Shown here: positions 1-11,193 of the stretch, one piece after another | How positions within the stretch are numbered: the first letter of the stretch is position 1 | Layout: each line of letters starts with the position of its first letter | Assembly: GCA_964036155.1 (NCBI GenBank) | Contig: OZ038423.1 | Coordinates: 51,723,249-51,787,248 of the forward strand | DNA: 64,000 nt | Reading direction: 5' to 3' | Source of the DNA: Diploscapter coronatus | Taxonomy: Eukaryota > Nematoda > Chromadorea > Rhabditida > Rhabditidae | Program-made: the position numbers and the translations under genes | The notes under the pieces: model-generated | The model's database searches: none | What the model was told of the DNA's origin: nothing | What the model saw: only the letters and a program-made list of their open reading frames with translations

Positions 1-379
1 AAGCAATAAACAAGCAAATAATGTTTTGGAAACATAATTCTCGAAGTATAATATGTGTTATAATAATTCCGTAAATTTGTGCATACACATAATAATATCA
101 GTCCTATATCTATTTAAATTTAAACCGAATAACATGTAGGAGGGATATGAGCTGGTGAAAAATGAGAGAAGTCGGTGCGATGGCAAGCAGAGAATACAAA
201 ATTTCTTTGTATTTGGGAATGTTGATGAGAGTAGTTGGAGTTACAAATCATGAAAATAAGGGGTACAAGATAATGAATGATAAAACGGAATAGAAGAGAT
301 CGACTATGTATGTGAGGAAGGAAGGAGGAAACGATTACCTGCTAATTGAATTTAGAAATTGAAACTCGGAAATGGGAAC
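1..379. other. 3' flank of the insulin-receptor gene
   Basis: This is AT-rich sequence downstream of the minus-strand receptor stop codon at 380-382. It should hold the receptor's 3' UTR. I see no open frame of interest and no clear polyadenylation signal on the minus strand. Confidence 0.5.
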
Positions 380-3300
380 TCAGAATGAATGTTCATCTTC
401 ATTGTCCTCGGGAGCCAGTGGGTCAGTCTCTGCATGTGAGGAGTGCCTCGAAAGTGAGTCAGGCTGGGGAGTTCTCGTATTGCCGCACATCTCCATGCCC
501 ATCGAGTCGTCCATCTGCATGGGCAGCAAATAGGGCGGGACATTGTTGGATATCGACTGATTCTGGTGTGGCTCCATCACATAGGTTGGCTCGCTGTCCG
601 ATTCTGGTCGATTCAGTATGTACGATTTCTGTAAGACAAACGATGAACATTTATATTTACAAGTATCGAACTAAAGATCCTATTTTCGATAATGCTCAAT
701 CTTATCATGTTGCTTCATGCTTCTTTACAAAGTATATAATTTTCCCCCAAAATTTTCTTCCTCCCAATTTAAATATAGCTTCATGAAGTTGCTCGACAAT
801 ATTCTAGCCATATGATTTCAAAAGTTCTGATTAATGTTGTCTTATTTTGGAGTTTCCTCCTTTTGCCATGTCAAATTTGAATTTGGTACGATAGAATATG
901 CACTAATGATATGTAACTTGCCTGTCTGAATTCCTCACTGGCATCTTTGGCGATGTGCTGCACGATCTGAGAGAATGTGGGTCGTTTTGCAGGGGAATAT
1001 TGCCAACACTGTTTCATTAGTTCGTACCTATGATAAGATAATTGTTGCTTGAAATAATAGTGTAAGTGAAAAGTACCAATAGTCAGGACAATCCATAGGC
1101 TTATCCATGATTTTCCTCGAAACTCCGATGTACGAGAGAACTTCATCATTGCCGAGTCCCTGATACGGTTGCTGGCCGAGAGTCAACATTTCATACAGGA
1201 CAACGCCGTACGACCTGAATTAAACGAATACTAATGTCATAGTATCAGAAAGAAGACTGGATATTTTTCACTTCCTTCAAAAAGCCTAAAATAATGATAT
1301 AAAATTCAACGAACCAAACATCGCTCTTGGAATCGAATTTTCCGTCCTTCAGCGATTCAGGAGCCATCCACCTGTAAGTTCAAATGCTCATATTCAGTTG
1401 TTTTAAATTCGAATCCGACTTTAAGCCGAGTTTGAAATTCCATTACTGTCAACATTTCAAATAGGAGCCAATTTTGTTCCCAGAGATACTCTCTTCCCAA
1501 ATTGAAGAGGCCTTTAACAGCTCTTTTCCCATCGCTCGTTTCTTCTTTCAGCACCTTGAAAAACGCATCCTCTGCGTTTCTTCCTACCCTTGACCATGGA
1601 GAAGAGCGAGACCGCGAAGCGAGTGGCGATAGAAAGGAGCTATGGGGGTAATTCGTAAATGTGTTGATGTCGTGGGGACGTGCGCTATAGTTAGGTATAG
1701 AAGAGAGAAGGAAAGTAGGGCGAAATAGTGTGGGAAAAGATAGCTCACGACATCATGACATTTACGAGTTGCCAGCTATGGGTGGAGCGAGTTGATGAAG
1801 GCCCCGTCGATTGGGGATGAGAGTAAATAATTGCTTATGAAATTGCTACCTGACAGGCATCAACCTCTTCCCAGTCGGTTTGTAATATTCGTGATAATAC
1901 AAGTCTCTAGCCATTCCAAAGTCTCCTATCTTCACTGTTAAATTCTCGTTTACCTAAAATATTTGCGGTAAATTACCAAGAATAAAACACGTTTAGAGTT
2001 GGCAAAGGCATTGAAAATATCTTTAAATTTCATACGATCATACAACGTTTTAATATGTACATGAGCATTTAATTGATATTGGATAGTTTAGTTTTTGGTT
2101 CAAAACTACTTATCAATGAAAATGGAAGATTTTTCATTTTATGCGAACGTATTCAAGTTTTGTCCCTAATTCCTCATACCATGCAATTTCTGGCAGCCAA
2201 GTCTCGGTGAACGAATCGAATGCTCTCGAGGTAGGCCATTCCATCTGCGATCTGTGCCGCCCATTCGTGGTACTGCTCCTTGGTCGGCACGGGCGAATTG
2301 TCCTTATTCTCTTCAGCTCCCGGCCTACGCGATCGAAGATAATCCCTCAGATTGCCCTTGGACATCATTTCCATCACGACCAGCACCGGCTGCCCATCAG
2401 ACACAACTCCGAGCAGCTTGATGATGAAACTCGAGTTGAATTGCTTCATCACATTAGCCTCTATAAATTCAAACAAAATTATGGAAGGATGAAATGGTGA
2501 AAATTACCCAGCAAGAAATGAATTCGCTCAGCAGGCCCAGCACTTTCAGCGACTGTTTTGATAGCGCATTCTCCGAACGAAATTCCACTGATCGATGTTA
2601 CATTCGCCACTGTTTGGCCTCTGAAGGTAAATGAATTCAATTCATTTCATTAGTATTTTCTGTCGTTAGCCGTGGATAATAATTTAGGTGTATTAATTCA
2701 ACAGAAAATATATTCAATCAAATTAATCTTCCCCGATCAAACTACTTCCTTACCGATACACCTTTCCGAAAGTGCCATGTCCGATTTCGTCTTCTAGAAT
2801 CAAATCGCTCCTCTTCAGCTCCCATTCATCAGCCTTGTAGACCTCGTTCTGCGAGAGATATTCGGGATTCGCAGAAATCAGTTGAGTTGCATATTCCTTG
2901 ACCTGAAAGTTCTCTATTCGTTTTATTTGCTTTTCTATCGCAATTCGTACCTTTCCTCCATAATATCTTCTAATTGCATAGAAAGCGATCAGACCGAAAG
3001 CTGCCAGAAGGATGAGAATTGCTAGCAAGGCGAATATTATTCGCTAAAATGAAGAATATGGGTATTAATCTGAATAGTTTTCTCGAAATTACCCAGAAAG
3101 TCCAAAATCTCGGGCTATAAACGGCCACTGTTCTCGAATATTCAGAGGGAAGAGAAACACCGGCTAAGGAAATAGTTTGCAGGGAGACTCTGAAAGGATA
3201 AATTTTCTCTAGTTTAGTTTTTCCAAATAAACAGAAAATACTTGTATTCTCCATCGGCCAGTCCTTTGACGATAACTCCCTTCTTGTCCGAAGTCCAATT

Positions 3301-6300
3301 GCTCTCGGATGCACTCTGACAAACCGAATGGGGAATCTATAAAATGTTTAAAATTAATAATGCATTATTTATCTTCATCGAACTAATTTCCTGTTAAAAC
3401 AAAAATGTAGATTGAGATGTAAACTGACACTTCTCCTCTTCTCTACATTCATCATACGCTCTTTCACATACAACAAATTTGAATTTAGAAAGAATATATA
3501 AGTGAAGAAGGGTATATCAATTAGTTATTTTTGATGAATTACAATTTGAAAGCATATTCGTTGTAAATGAATAGAATAGTTAAACTCACAGCATCAATGG
3601 CAGTGTTGTTAAAGATGATCCTGTATCCGAGCACTCCTCCATTTGGCTGCAGCGGCTTTTTCCAGGTGATTTGGATCGAGGAAGTCGATCGATTCAGGGT
3701 CTGCACATTGATGGTTGAGGCATCCACTTCGTCTGCGTGGACTGAAAAATAAGAGATATGAATTCTCTTCTTTATCATTTTATGAAAGAAAAATTTCTTG
3801 AAAATAATATTCTAGAAGCAGATTCTGTATGAAAAATTGGAAATATCTAAACTTCGAATTTGAAAGAAATGTGTGTTGAAATATCGGTTGCGATTTAGAA
3901 CTTGTCTTTTTTCAATTGAAATAATCGTTTTCGTTAATGGTTTGGAATTCTTAGGACATCTAGGGAATGTTACGGCATTACAACCTTACAACATGAAAAA
4001 ATAATATGTAGGAATAAAATAGGTTCGAGTGATGATAGAAAAACGCTCCATTTTTGTGTACCATTTTTTCGTGCTGTAATGCCGTTAGATATCCAAGTTA
4101 CCACTTCTAAGCATTTTCACTTTTGGATATCTTTGGTTTTATATATTCAAGAAGTAAAATTTTCCTACTTAATGATTTGGTCTTGATGATCCGTTGTGCT
4201 TTCATAGGAGGAGAGCATGAATTTTCATGCACCTTTACATCTTGACATGCAGAGACAGAGATCTAAATATAGAATTTCGCTGGAAATAATCTTATTTCAA
4301 AGTCTTACTGAATAGTCAGTGTGGTGTTTGAGGGTGTCGAGGAGAATGAAAGTGTCAGTGACATTTTTTCTCATGGGTGACTCCATCATCATCTGGTGCT
4401 TCTCAACATTCGCCACAGACTTCTCTGCCTCCTTCACGAATTTGGACTGAGTCGTTCCCTTCTCTTCCTCCTTTCCTTTCTCAGTTTGGTTGTCGATCTG
4501 CGTCGATTCCTTCTCCTTGTTTTCGAGTGCATCCCGAATGGCTCGTTTCGATCGCTTCTTTCTGAAACTGAAAGATAAGATTTGAAATTTTGCTTCAAGG
4601 ATGATCGAATAAAATTTTTGCAATTGAATTGAAAATCCGATCAACCTTGTCTTGAATAAAATAATATGAATTGACAAGAAATAAAAGAAGTTGATGCAGA
4701 GAAATGCAAACAGAAGTAAGTAAAACTGAAGAGACGAGCACAACGACAACATCTTCATCGATCCACATTCTGCTGCTGATAGAAGATGCAGCACGAGCGC
4801 AATCACAATATGTTTTCTGTCATTCGGCCTACATTTCTGCAGATTCATAGTCGATTCCTTCCCAATCATCCAGACTGTGCCTGATTGTGTGTTTGGCCCT
4901 GTTCATCTCGATTCTCCTCTCTTCTCCAGCCTCGACTTCCCGTTTGCTCCTCGCCTCATTCACTGTCTCTTCATGAGGCTGGTAGCTCGCACATCGTTCA
5001 GGGTCAAAATTCACGTCGCAACTGCAGGGAATATCAAGGTTTTTAGAAAAAATGAGGAATTTAAGCGAGAATTGTGAACCAAATGGGGAGATTAGTGAAT
5101 GGAATTTTAATGAGGAAAAGTAATAAACCGAACTTACTTTTGCACGAATACATAGTTCTGAATAGTGTTCTCGAATTCAGCATTTTTCTCCACGTTCGAC
5201 TTCTTGTTTGCCAATGACTGAAGTTATCGTTGGTTTATTTTAAAGTAGAGTTTTCTCAGCATTTTCGACTCCAATCAGTACTAATTAGTATTGTAGATGT
5301 TGGCAACGAGTTCATAATACCGAGCACACTCTTCCATCCTTCTCACAAAAATGCTTCTGCTCGAAATAGGGAGTCGCCTTTCTCCCACATTTGTTTACGT
5401 GTACGTATGCTTTCCTCTTTCCTTCCCGTTGCTGAAGGAAGGAAAGAACGAATAAAGGCAGCGAGTGAAATCGAGCTTCCCTTCTTTCAGAGAGAGGCAT
5501 AAATTGTAAGGAGAATGGAAGCGTGCGAAAAGAAAAGATTTAGAATAATATAATTTCGAAACTCCATGATCCCGATAATGGAATTATTTTTCGCCCAAGA
5601 AAATAAAATATTGGCTCACATTAGCAGAGCATTCGCAACAGCCCTTGGCAGCACAAGTGTTGGCTGGAGTTGGAGTGATCATGGAGACAAGACTCTCTCC
5701 ACTGCCCGCTAGATTTGGAGAAGATGTGGTTGTTGTGGCTGATTGGGGAGAGGCAAGAGGGTCTGATGATAGAGCAGAAGCACCGTGACGATGTGACGAA
5801 GGATTATCTAAAATCAGTCAATTAATTTGAGAAGTAAATAATGCCTATTCTTACGAGAATCGCAAATAGTTTTGGACTGGGCCTCCAAGTTTGGGTGAAT
5901 GGCTCTCCAACTCACGACATAGTGCGTTACAACGCCATTTGGTCGAATTGGCTTCTCCCAGACAAGTCTGCAAGATTTGAAATTTTTCGGGAAAAGCAAT
6001 TATAGGTAGAAAATCATCAGATGCCTAGATACACAAAAGTGCAAGTGGAGGAATAAGTGTTGATAAACCTTTAACTCCTTACTTGATCTTGTTGCTATCA
6101 ATTTCAATTTCAACGTCCTTTATTCTGGGAGGGTCAGGAGTAGAGAAATTGGTTGTGACAAATCCAATTTGACTGACGGAATTGCGAGCTCCTTCGTGAC
6201 GAACGATCTGAGTTTGGACGTAGAACGCATAGCTGAAATTTAGTTATGAAAAGGCGACCAAATTAATTTCTTACGTGGTATATGGTTTGATATTTTCATT

Positions 6301-9300
6301 TGCGACAGTCACGACCTCCCTCTCGCGACTCTTGGTGGTGACGTTCTGTTCCTCCTCTGTCGCGAATGTCTCTGTGTCATCAGATATCTTGACCTCATGG
6401 AATTGACTGTTCCAGGAGTCCGAACAGGCAGAGCGATCGTCGTCTCGAGTCATATTCGGATCTGCGAATGGCACTTCCTTGTAGAACACCTGAATTGAAT
6501 TAGCTTGCTATAATTTTCTCCAATTCACTTCATCGTTTTGTTACTTTTTTTTTTCTTTTCGATACTATTTTTCTCGAAAGTTATGATATGTTTGTACACC
6601 ATTTCTTTTTCACTCGGTCTGGCAAATTTATCGTGATAAGCTGAATGATAACAGTGCACTTGTATCGGCTCCTAGAAAAAGACATCGGTTTCTTTTCTTC
6701 TCTTGCTTCCTCATACTATTTCTTAGAAAAGGTGGTGCCTTTTTCTAACTGGTGTTCCGGTGCCTTTTTCTATGAGCCCTTGTATCACCTCATAGCCCAG
6801 GAACTTTCGATGGTCCATTGAAGCCGTGTCAATCGGGTCCCATGAAAGAGTGAATGAATTCGACAGAGCGAAGTCCACTGTCACGTTGAAGGTCGAATCT
6901 TCGCCTGAAAGGCCTCACTAGTGCAACGACTTTCTCAGGATAAATCTAACGATAAAAGTAGAATGAATTCATTTCTAAATTTTAGGGTTGTCATTGAAAA
7001 ATAAGAATGCAAATGACAGTTCCACTACTACTAATTCCAATCTATCGTAATTTGCAATTTTAACTGGATTAAACTTACAAATAGCCTTGTCTCCATTGCT
7101 GTTGGGACTCTGGTCCTCCTCACTCATTTCGTGTCGCCTGTCCATTTTGTCAAACAACTGTTGAATTTGATGGAAGCACAACATTCGATTATTTTGGAAC
7201 TAAAATTATCATTTGAAAAAGCTATGATAAAGATTGTTTGCATTTGAAGGTAAAGTTTTCAATGTGTGTTACTCCTTTTATAACTGCATGAAATTTTTCT
7301 TTCTAACGTGATAAAGAGAAAATTTAATCGAGAAGTATGGAAAAAGAGACGAAATATAAAATTATTGTAGTGTCAAGGAAAAAATCATACCTGCATATAC
7401 CCATGATCAACAGTCAAGTGCAAATTGTTGTCGAACAGCTTAACCAGGTTCACGTTCTCGAAAACTACCAGTGAATACTTCTTCCTGAACAGATCAAACT
7501 GAATTTTAATTTAGACAGCTTTATACCTGTAAAGAATTTCTCCCGTGACTCTCTTGAGACTTTTGAACATGTAGAGATTGACGAAGGCAGGCGAAAAACG
7601 AACCATCAAATACCTGGAAATAGTTATATTTTAGAAAAAAAAAGTCGAACAAATTACCCTTTAATAGTCTGAATCTTGCCGAAAGCAGCAGTGAGTTGTT
7701 CAGGAGCGATACTGTCCAGGCCCATCTTCAACTCAATTTCAAGAAACCCATCAATTACATGGCACTCTGACAGGGATTTTGCCTATAAATTCAGAAAACT
7801 ATCGATTTTCTTTCAACAACCTTCATACCCTCTGTAAATTGTCGATAGTGACGTTTCCAGCACAGACTCGAATGCACTCGGAAATGCATCGCTGACAAAA
7901 CGAAGGGTTAGCTGGGTCTGAAGGAAAGAGCTTATTAGGAAAAGAAAAGTCCAATTTCACCCTCTTCATAGTTAGTAGGGCATTGATAGTGACATTTGCC
8001 GTTGATCGCCTTCCACTGCTCCTGCTTCTTTCCATACGGACGCAGTCTGAAAGAATTCGATTTTGTACTAGTAGTATTTCGTAAATAGTAATGGAAAAAG
8101 TGTCTAGCTTAAAATAGTGAATTTTCATTAAAGTATGTAATGTTTACTTTGTGCAGGAATCGCGAGTCACGCATCTTCGGTCCAACAAAGAGAACAACGG
8201 TTTCGGGCAGGAAGTCACACAAACGCCCTAAAGTTGTTAGTTTATTTGGAGGAATTTCAAATGTCCTTACATTATGAGCGATGTTTCTGCAGGAATAGCA
8301 TTGTGATGGGTCGTTGGGTTTTTTGCATCCAGACAGGCATTGCTCATGACATCGACTGCCATCAGAATCTGCACAGCCAGGCCCAAGACTGCCATTCTCG
8401 TATCGCTCGTGGTCGCAGGCTCTCTGACAAACAGTCTCATTCCAGCAAGCCTGCTGCTTATCTCCCAGTTTTGTCTTCTTGTATCTACACTTCTTCGAGT
8501 TCAAATCGGTCTCGCAATTGCTGACTTCGCACACTGAAAAGACAGACTTTAGGTCGTTATAATATCTCAAAGAAGCAACCAAATTTACTACAGAAGACAA
8601 ATTACACGCGAGAATTTTATTTTATTAGTAGTCAGTCATTCTCATTTCTACCTCTTCCGGTTTCAGTCATGCTGGTCTCTGCAGCATTGTCCACGAATAT
8701 GTCGTTGACAGGCCCGGCAACGATGTGCTTCCAGTCGATCGACCGTGCTCGGCACAGCATTTTGTTCTCCGCAATCCGTACTCCACCATTCCGAATAACT
8801 CGCAAATTCGGCAAGGAGATCTGAAAATATAAAAGTATTTGCCGAAAATTTGAAGAAAATCTCACATCCTCGAGGTGATCGTTGCTGTAGATGACGAGTG
8901 CGTAGTGCTGAATGAGTGACTGTCCACCGATGACTCGCAGATTCGGGAAGATCCACGAAAGACTTCGCAATCCCCTGGAAAAAATGAAGTTGCGAAAGAA
9001 TGAATAATTGTGCGTTTGAAAATGACTACCAAGCAAAAATAAATGAATTGAGCTATGAATGAACAAAACATCGCTTTTAGTTGGCCCAATTATTTTTCGA
9101 TTTCGATTTTCGTTTCGAACAGATTATTTTCGTCATTACTTAATTTTTTCTTGCTTTGGACCCGTAACTATGATACAGCTTGCTCAAAAAATATTTTAAC
9201 TTTTTCCCTAAATTCCGTTTTTATTTTTTAGACTTTATTTTATGCATCGTCGTGATCATTATGCTTTCTTTCCAATTTATCCTTCTTTCATCGTCGTAAT

Positions 9301-11193
9301 ATTTTTGTTCACTTGCCATTTTTCACGATTCCAAACTAGTCAAACGATCTTACTTGGCATGGAAAATAAGAACAGATCCAGTGACTTCTTTGAGATGTTC
9401 GAATCGAGGGAAGTCCGATTGGACGTTGTTTTCGGAGGACAGCAGAGTCATAAAGAAGGAACCCTCGATCACTGTGCAATTCAACACCCTACAAATTATA
9501 TATTTGATTATTTTTCCTCGAATATTGATTGCACTGGTGAATTCTATTTTGATTAAATGCATTGCAAAATAGACATAATTTGGTCCTAATAACGCTAACT
9601 GTAAAGCTATTCTTTCAAATATTCGCTCCTTAACATCGCTAAATCTATAGGAAATTTTTAACCAAGCTCGAAGAATAAAAATCATTGTCTTTGGTTCAAG
9701 TTTGCGATTTTCAGCTAAAATAATATAAAGTTGATCAGATTATAAGGATGATTTCAAATATTGCCTAACAGGGCCGGGCGGAATTCCGAATTCCGAAAAG
9801 CAAAATCTAGAATTCCGTTCGGCCCCGTTGCCTAAAGAATATTTAGCGAAGCTATTGTAAACTTAAATTTCTTCCTAGCCACAGTTCAAGCTTATTTATC
9901 AAAATTTTTATCTATTAGATAGAAGGAGTGCTAATAAATTGAGCTGAAAGTGCGCCAAATTTATTACATGATTTTGTTATTTTATTGTGAATGACAGACT
10001 ATTGAGACGAGATAAAGGAAGCGGCGGTGTCTTTTCTCCCTCTCCTGTGAGCTTCGGAATACGCAAGAGACGAGCATTTGTTTACTGACCGATTTGTTTT
10101 TCGCGTTTTTAAGAGCAATTATCGATAATTAATCGAGTAATTCTTATCAGTATCGATAGAGGACAATAATTAGCAAGTGCTTATACGAAAATTCCGTTAA
10201 ATTCGATGAAAGAACAAAGAGAAATTAAAGAAAATAACAAAGAATCGTCAAATGAACGAATGTCGTCAACGCGTGTATTTCGAGGCTCAAAGGAGCGGGG
10301 AGAAAAGACGCTCCTTTTATTTTGTCTCAAGTTATCGGTCATTGACAATATGTTGTTTTTCATTTTTTTAAATTTTATATCTTACGGTTGTTCAGATTCA
10401 GTTTCAGTTCTGTATGAGGCTGTGAAATTTGACGATATTCTCTGTAGTGGTTTGCCTCTGATGTCCAGAGTTGAGCATCGCTGTTCAGGAAGGCCATTTG
10501 CAATCTGCAATATCTCTTATATCTCGAATGCTTCATTGCATAATCATCTGATCAAATCCTCCTCCTGTTTACAATATTCTCCCTCTGCTGCCGTCACAAC
10601 CTGCGCACATCCCTTTCCTCTCCCCTTCCCTCATCTTCTCTGGATTTATCTAATCCCTTTTTGTTATTTCATTTTCATATCCACATCCAATAGTCGGGCT
10701 TAGTTTTGAGATGCCCTTATCTTTTTATCACTCAATTTCCTTTCCCCTTCAGCTTTTCCTTCCTCTTTAAACTTCTGGCGCCGTTTTTTTCTGCTCAGTT
10801 CCTATAGCAACAAAATCCCATCTTAAATATTTTCATTTAAGCCCCTTTTTCGCGAGATTTTAAATGAATAACAAGAGGATAGACTGCCGTTCTAGCTGAC
10901 TGAGTAACTGCATACAATTCTCTCCGATCTCAGACTATTCCACTCCAATCGCTGAATACAGACTAAGGATTCTACATTGTAACTACAATTGAATATTATT
11001 CAAAATTGAACAGATCACGAGAATTAAATATGTTTACCTGCAGACTGGCGAAGCATACAAATATTACAATAATAAACCGAAGATTATAAGTTAGGACAAG
11101 AGGGTCCATAGATTGAGAATGGGTAGAGAATATGTTGGGTCTGTCGCGACGACGCCTCATTTCTCTATTCGAATGTAGTCGTTGGCAAAGCAA
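380..11193 (-). CDS. daf-2: insulin-like receptor tyrosine kinase (DAF-2/InR type), about 34 exons
   Basis: Cell-surface receptor for insulin-like peptides; family knowledge places it at the head of the PI3K-AKT-FOXO pathway. In order it reads: a start at 11191-11193 with a hydrophobic leader ending near 11038; L1 domain (exons near 10388-10512, 9352-9488, 8866-8975, 8653-8823, with LNCTVIEG); furin-like cysteine-rich region (8534-7832); L2 (7783-7386); fibronectin III repeats (6913-5856), including VFYKEVPF; a furin cleavage site RKKRSKR (4543-4563); a last FNIII repeat (4266-3240); one membrane span (about 3000-3045); the juxtamembrane motif NPEY (2858-2869); and the kinase. The kinase has GHGTFGKV, the lysine in [19 protein letters not shown] with loop tyrosines YYHEYY, and WMAPESL. 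All catalytic residues are present. The tail after the kinase is only about 80 residues. Exon joins were checked for phase at most junctions. It is the only insulin-receptor-type gene in the window. Confidence 0.95.
629..921 (-). other. last intron of the receptor, apparent GC-AG intron
   Basis: The kinase C-lobe exon ends at 922 with CAG followed by GCAAGT. The tail exon begins at 628 after TTACAG. This join keeps phase 0 and gives a receptor-like tail that ends at 380. A nearby GTGAGG donor would throw the tail into a different frame. Reading straight through the GC donor instead adds only about 16 residues before a stop at 871. Confidence 0.6.
1638..1782. mobile_element. MITE with 9-bp target-site duplication
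   Basis: The element spans 1647-1773 (127 bp) and lies in a kinase intron of the receptor gene. Its ends are an imperfect inverted repeat: left GGTAATTCGTAAATG and, on the other strand, GGCAACTCGTAAATG. The 9-bp direct repeat agctatggg flanks it exactly (1638-1646 and 1774-1782). A 9-bp duplication is typical of Mutator-like transposons. It has no coding capacity. A relative lies at 29185-29286. Confidence 0.85.
3954..4094. mobile_element. MITE-like inverted-repeat element
   Basis: This is a 141-bp segment in a receptor intron. The left end reads GGACATCTAGG then CGGCATTACA. The right end, on the other strand, reads GGATATCTAACGGCATTACA. The inverted repeat is imperfect and I find no clear target-site duplication, so the copy is probably old. 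Confidence 0.6.
6659..6786. mobile_element. MITE with 8-bp target-site duplication
   Basis: The element spans 6667-6778 (112 bp), in a receptor intron. The terminal repeat starts GGCTCCTAGAAAAAG on the left and GGCTCATAGAAAAAG on the other strand at the right. The 8-bp direct repeat cttgtatc lies at 6659-6666 and 6779-6786. Such a duplication length is seen in hAT and P-type elements. It has no coding capacity. The element at 41259 looks related. Confidence 0.85.
9761..9835. mobile_element. 59-bp hAT-like palindromic element with perfect 8-bp duplication
   Basis: The element spans 9769-9827, in a receptor intron. The left end is CAGGGCCGGGCGGAATTC; the right end on the other strand is CGGGGCCGAACGGAATTC. 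The 8-bp direct repeat ttgcctaa lies at 9761-9768 and 9828-9835. A CAGGG-type terminus plus an 8-bp duplication fits the hAT superfamily. Its local GC content is far above that of the surrounding intron. Confidence 0.85.
10315..10350. repeat. short repeat shared with the right end of the window
   Basis: The 19-base string gtctcaagttatcggtcat at 10324-10342 recurs at 63880-63898. Similarity extends a few bases further on both sides (…acaatat). The surrounding 100 bases show only weak likeness. It lies in the intron between the second and third coding exons of the receptor. The pair may be remnants of one dispersed repeat. Confidence 0.6.

Noticed and set aside
1357..1554. Minus-strand frame of 65 codons running into the kinase block WMAPESL region
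   Set aside because: It lies in the intron upstream of the kinase exon and in a different frame from the kinase; it has no role.
4297..4869. 190-codon minus-strand frame with an apparent membrane segment
   Set aside because: It is a receptor exon (4309-4567) plus read-through of the adjacent intron. The hydrophobic part comes from T-rich intron sequence; the splice sites separate them.
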